A stretch of 14,853 bases of DNA from an uncultured Campylobacter sp. (GTDB lineage Bacteria; Campylobacterota; Campylobacteria; Campylobacterales; Campylobacteraceae): the NCBI RefSeq assembly GCF_938041645.1, contig NZ_CALIST010000047.1:1-14853 (forward strand), read 5' to 3'. The position numbers and the translations under genes are program-made. The notes beneath the pieces were generated by a model that saw only the letters and a list, made by a program, of their open reading frames with translations, did no database searches and was not told where the DNA came from. Below are positions 14,152 to 14,853 of this stretch, piece after piece (the first letter of the stretch is position 1; every line of letters starts with the position of its first letter).

Positions 14152-14307
14152 ATGAGATACATACTAGCGGCTCTTTTGGCATTGATGGTTTTTAGCGGGT
14201 GCTCTAATACTTGGCACGGCGTAAAAGAAGACTCACACAATGCGGCTCAATGGACCAAAGAAAAGGTTCACAACGGCGCCGAGTGGGTCGGAGAAAAAAC
14301 CGAATAA
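14152..14307 (+). CDS. Entericidin A/B-like small lipoprotein
   Basis: 51 residues. The signal peptide RYILAALLALMVF leads into a lipobox FSGC (Cys17), so the mature form would be a ~35-residue lipid-anchored peptide. After Cys the pattern SNTWHGVKEDSHNAAQWTKEKV follows the entericidin layout (CNTxxGxGxDxxxxGxxI), with Trp/Lys substitutions. Entericidins are small envelope lipoproteins of an antidote/bacteriolytic pair in enterobacteria; in other proteobacteria the role is mostly unknown. AAGGAG lies five bases before the ATG. It sits inside a tRNA cluster, 20 bases after tRNA-Cys and 58 bases before tRNA-Ser, so its mRNA 5' end is probably made by tRNA processing (inference). Confidence 0.8.
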   Translation: MRYILAALLALMVFSGCSNTWHGVKEDSHNAAQWTKEKVHNGAEWVGEKTE

Positions 14308-14313
14308 ATTTTA

Positions 14314-14335
14314 CGCGCAGGTCTTGATCTGCGCG
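14314..14335 (+). other. 7-bp hairpin after the lipoprotein gene
   Basis: CGCGCAG and CTGCGCG flank an 8-base loop (gtcttgat), seven bases after the stop at 14307. No T-run follows on the plus strand, so it is not a classic intrinsic terminator; an attenuating or processing structure ahead of tRNA-Ser is possible. Confidence 0.4.
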
Positions 14336-14342
14336 AATCTAC

Positions 14343-14359
14343 GGCGGGGTCTACCCGCC
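14343..14359 (+). other. Second GC-rich hairpin before tRNA-Ser
   Basis: GGCGGG and CCCGCC with a 5-base loop (gtcta), ending seven bases before the tRNA-Ser 5' end. Together with the first hairpin it forms a compact structured spacer, which may guide RNase cleavage or weakly pause RNA polymerase. Confidence 0.4.
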
Positions 14360-14365
14360 CTTAAT

Positions 14366-14453
14366 CGGGAGATGGCTGAGCGGTCGAAAGCGGCGGTCTT
14401 GAAAACCGTTGAGGTGAAAGCCTCCTGGGGTTCGAATCCCTATCTCCCGGCCA
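14366..14453 (+). tRNA. tRNA-Ser(UGA)
   Basis: 88 bases with encoded CCA. Acceptor CGGGAGA/TCTCCCG, discriminator G; anticodon stem GCGGT/ACCGT encloses CTTGAAA, anticodon UGA (codon UCA); long variable arm (GAGGTGAAAGCCTC) typical of serine tRNA; T-loop GTTCGAATC. Confidence 0.95.
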
Positions 14454-14853
14454 TTTTAATCTAATCTGAAATTCCCTTTTAACTTCAAAAAATTCACATT
14501 TTATTTATACTAATTTTCATTTAATGCTCTTTAGGCTAAAATTTTATCCTGTAGCAAACGGCAGTTCGGGGCGGCGCGTTTATAGGCGGAGCGCTAAGAC
14601 GACATACGGTGAAGATGCCAAGATCGTGCGTCAGCGGCTTGTTTGATCGATACGTGCTAAAATAGCACGTATCGAGAGTAGGGCGATGTCAAATTTAAAT
14701 GTTTGTCCGTCTGGACATAAAAGCGAATGTGAAAGATAATTGCGAAATTTAGCTATAAAATTTCAAAGCTTAGCAGCCCGCTGCGCTTGGCGTAAAATTT
14801 TAAAATTTACTGATTCGCGCTTTTTAAATTTAGCCCGGGTGCAAGTAAATTTT
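14454..14853. other. 400-base region with no confident gene; possible promoter, 40-codon ORF and hairpin
   Basis: No homology-recognisable gene is seen. A possible plus-strand promoter is TTCAAA (14484-14489), 16 bases, TATACT (14506-14511). An ATG at 14524 opens 40 codons (including GSSGRRVYRRSAKTTYGED) to a TGA at 14644-14646, without a ribosome binding site. This stretch is clearly more GC-rich than its surroundings, which also fits a non-coding RNA. The TGA is followed at once by the perfect hairpin at 14647-14675. After about 14690 the sequence is AT-rich with repeated AAATTT words. Confidence 0.35.
14647..14675. other. Perfect 13-bp hairpin with AAA loop
   Basis: TCGATACGTGCTA and TAGCACGTATCGA flank a 3-base loop. 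It is the longest uninterrupted stem in the window. No T-run follows on either strand. It may end a transcript by a non-canonical route, stabilise an RNA 3' end, or be a protein-binding dyad. Confidence 0.55.

Noticed and set aside
14545..14650. SRP RNA, RNase P RNA or tmRNA in the GC-rich 3' stretch
   Set aside because: None of their conserved cores (for example GGAAGGAAGCAG of SRP RNA or GAGGAAAGTC of RNase P) is present.
14686..14739. 17-codon plus-strand ORF with two Cys (MSNLNVCPSGHKSECER)
   Set aside because: Too short to support; the only ribosome-site-like bases (AGGG) are two bases from the ATG.

Overview
The window looks like chromosome from a Campylobacter-type epsilonproteobacterium of the moderately GC-rich, oral or gut group (C. 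showae, C. rectus, C. gracilis, C. curvus). The grounds are the recurring AAATTT/AAAATTT words, codon use, the tRNA set and promoters built on an extended TATAAT with little -35. No species can be named from sequence alone.

Layout, left to right. Positions 1-368 hold the 3' part of a very AT-rich, Fusobacterium-like acpS that looks foreign to the rest and has a non-native C-terminus. Positions 480-4795 (minus strand) form a tight operon: an 11-helix membrane protein, a Tat-exported metallo-beta-lactamase-fold enzyme and a CobW-type G3E GTPase with a large extra N-terminal region. Positions 4902-6763 (minus) encode an OmpR-type response regulator and a PAS histidine kinase with overlapping ends. 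Positions 6855-7769 (minus) encode a DUF3137-type membrane protein. All of these core frames are clean and full length.

Positions 7867-13481 (minus) are a compact, AT-richer run of about ten small genes, nearly all with no catalytic signature. Several resemble families from bacterial polyimmunity loci: Imm40-like, DUF4279-like, and weaker matches to DUF7674, DUF6714 and DUF3885. No toxin gene lies in the window, so this reads as an orphan immunity array collecting antidotes against rivals' polymorphic toxins. Close reading at the junctions shows that many of its genes are damaged or rearranged. Two have frames restored by adding one base at an A/T run (near 13292 and 9838). One has an in-frame TAG followed by a protein-like tail that ends just before the next gene (8782). 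One has an in-frame TAA separating a coupled 35-codon start from a DUF4279-like body (12717). One looks like a fusion of a two-helix membrane peptide to a soluble gene that still carries its own consensus ribosome binding site (11965). There is also a small remnant (12207-12316). Lesions confined to the array, beside clean core genes, suggest gene decay and turnover rather than poor sequence.

The array ends beside tRNA-Ala(GGC) (minus). Divergently from it runs a tRNA cluster Gly(GCC)-Leu(UAA)-Cys(GCA)-Ser(UGA), with an entericidin-like lipoprotein gene nested between tRNA-Cys and tRNA-Ser. The last 400 bases hold no confident gene, but contain a possible promoter, a 40-codon ORF and a perfect 13-bp hairpin directly after its stop.
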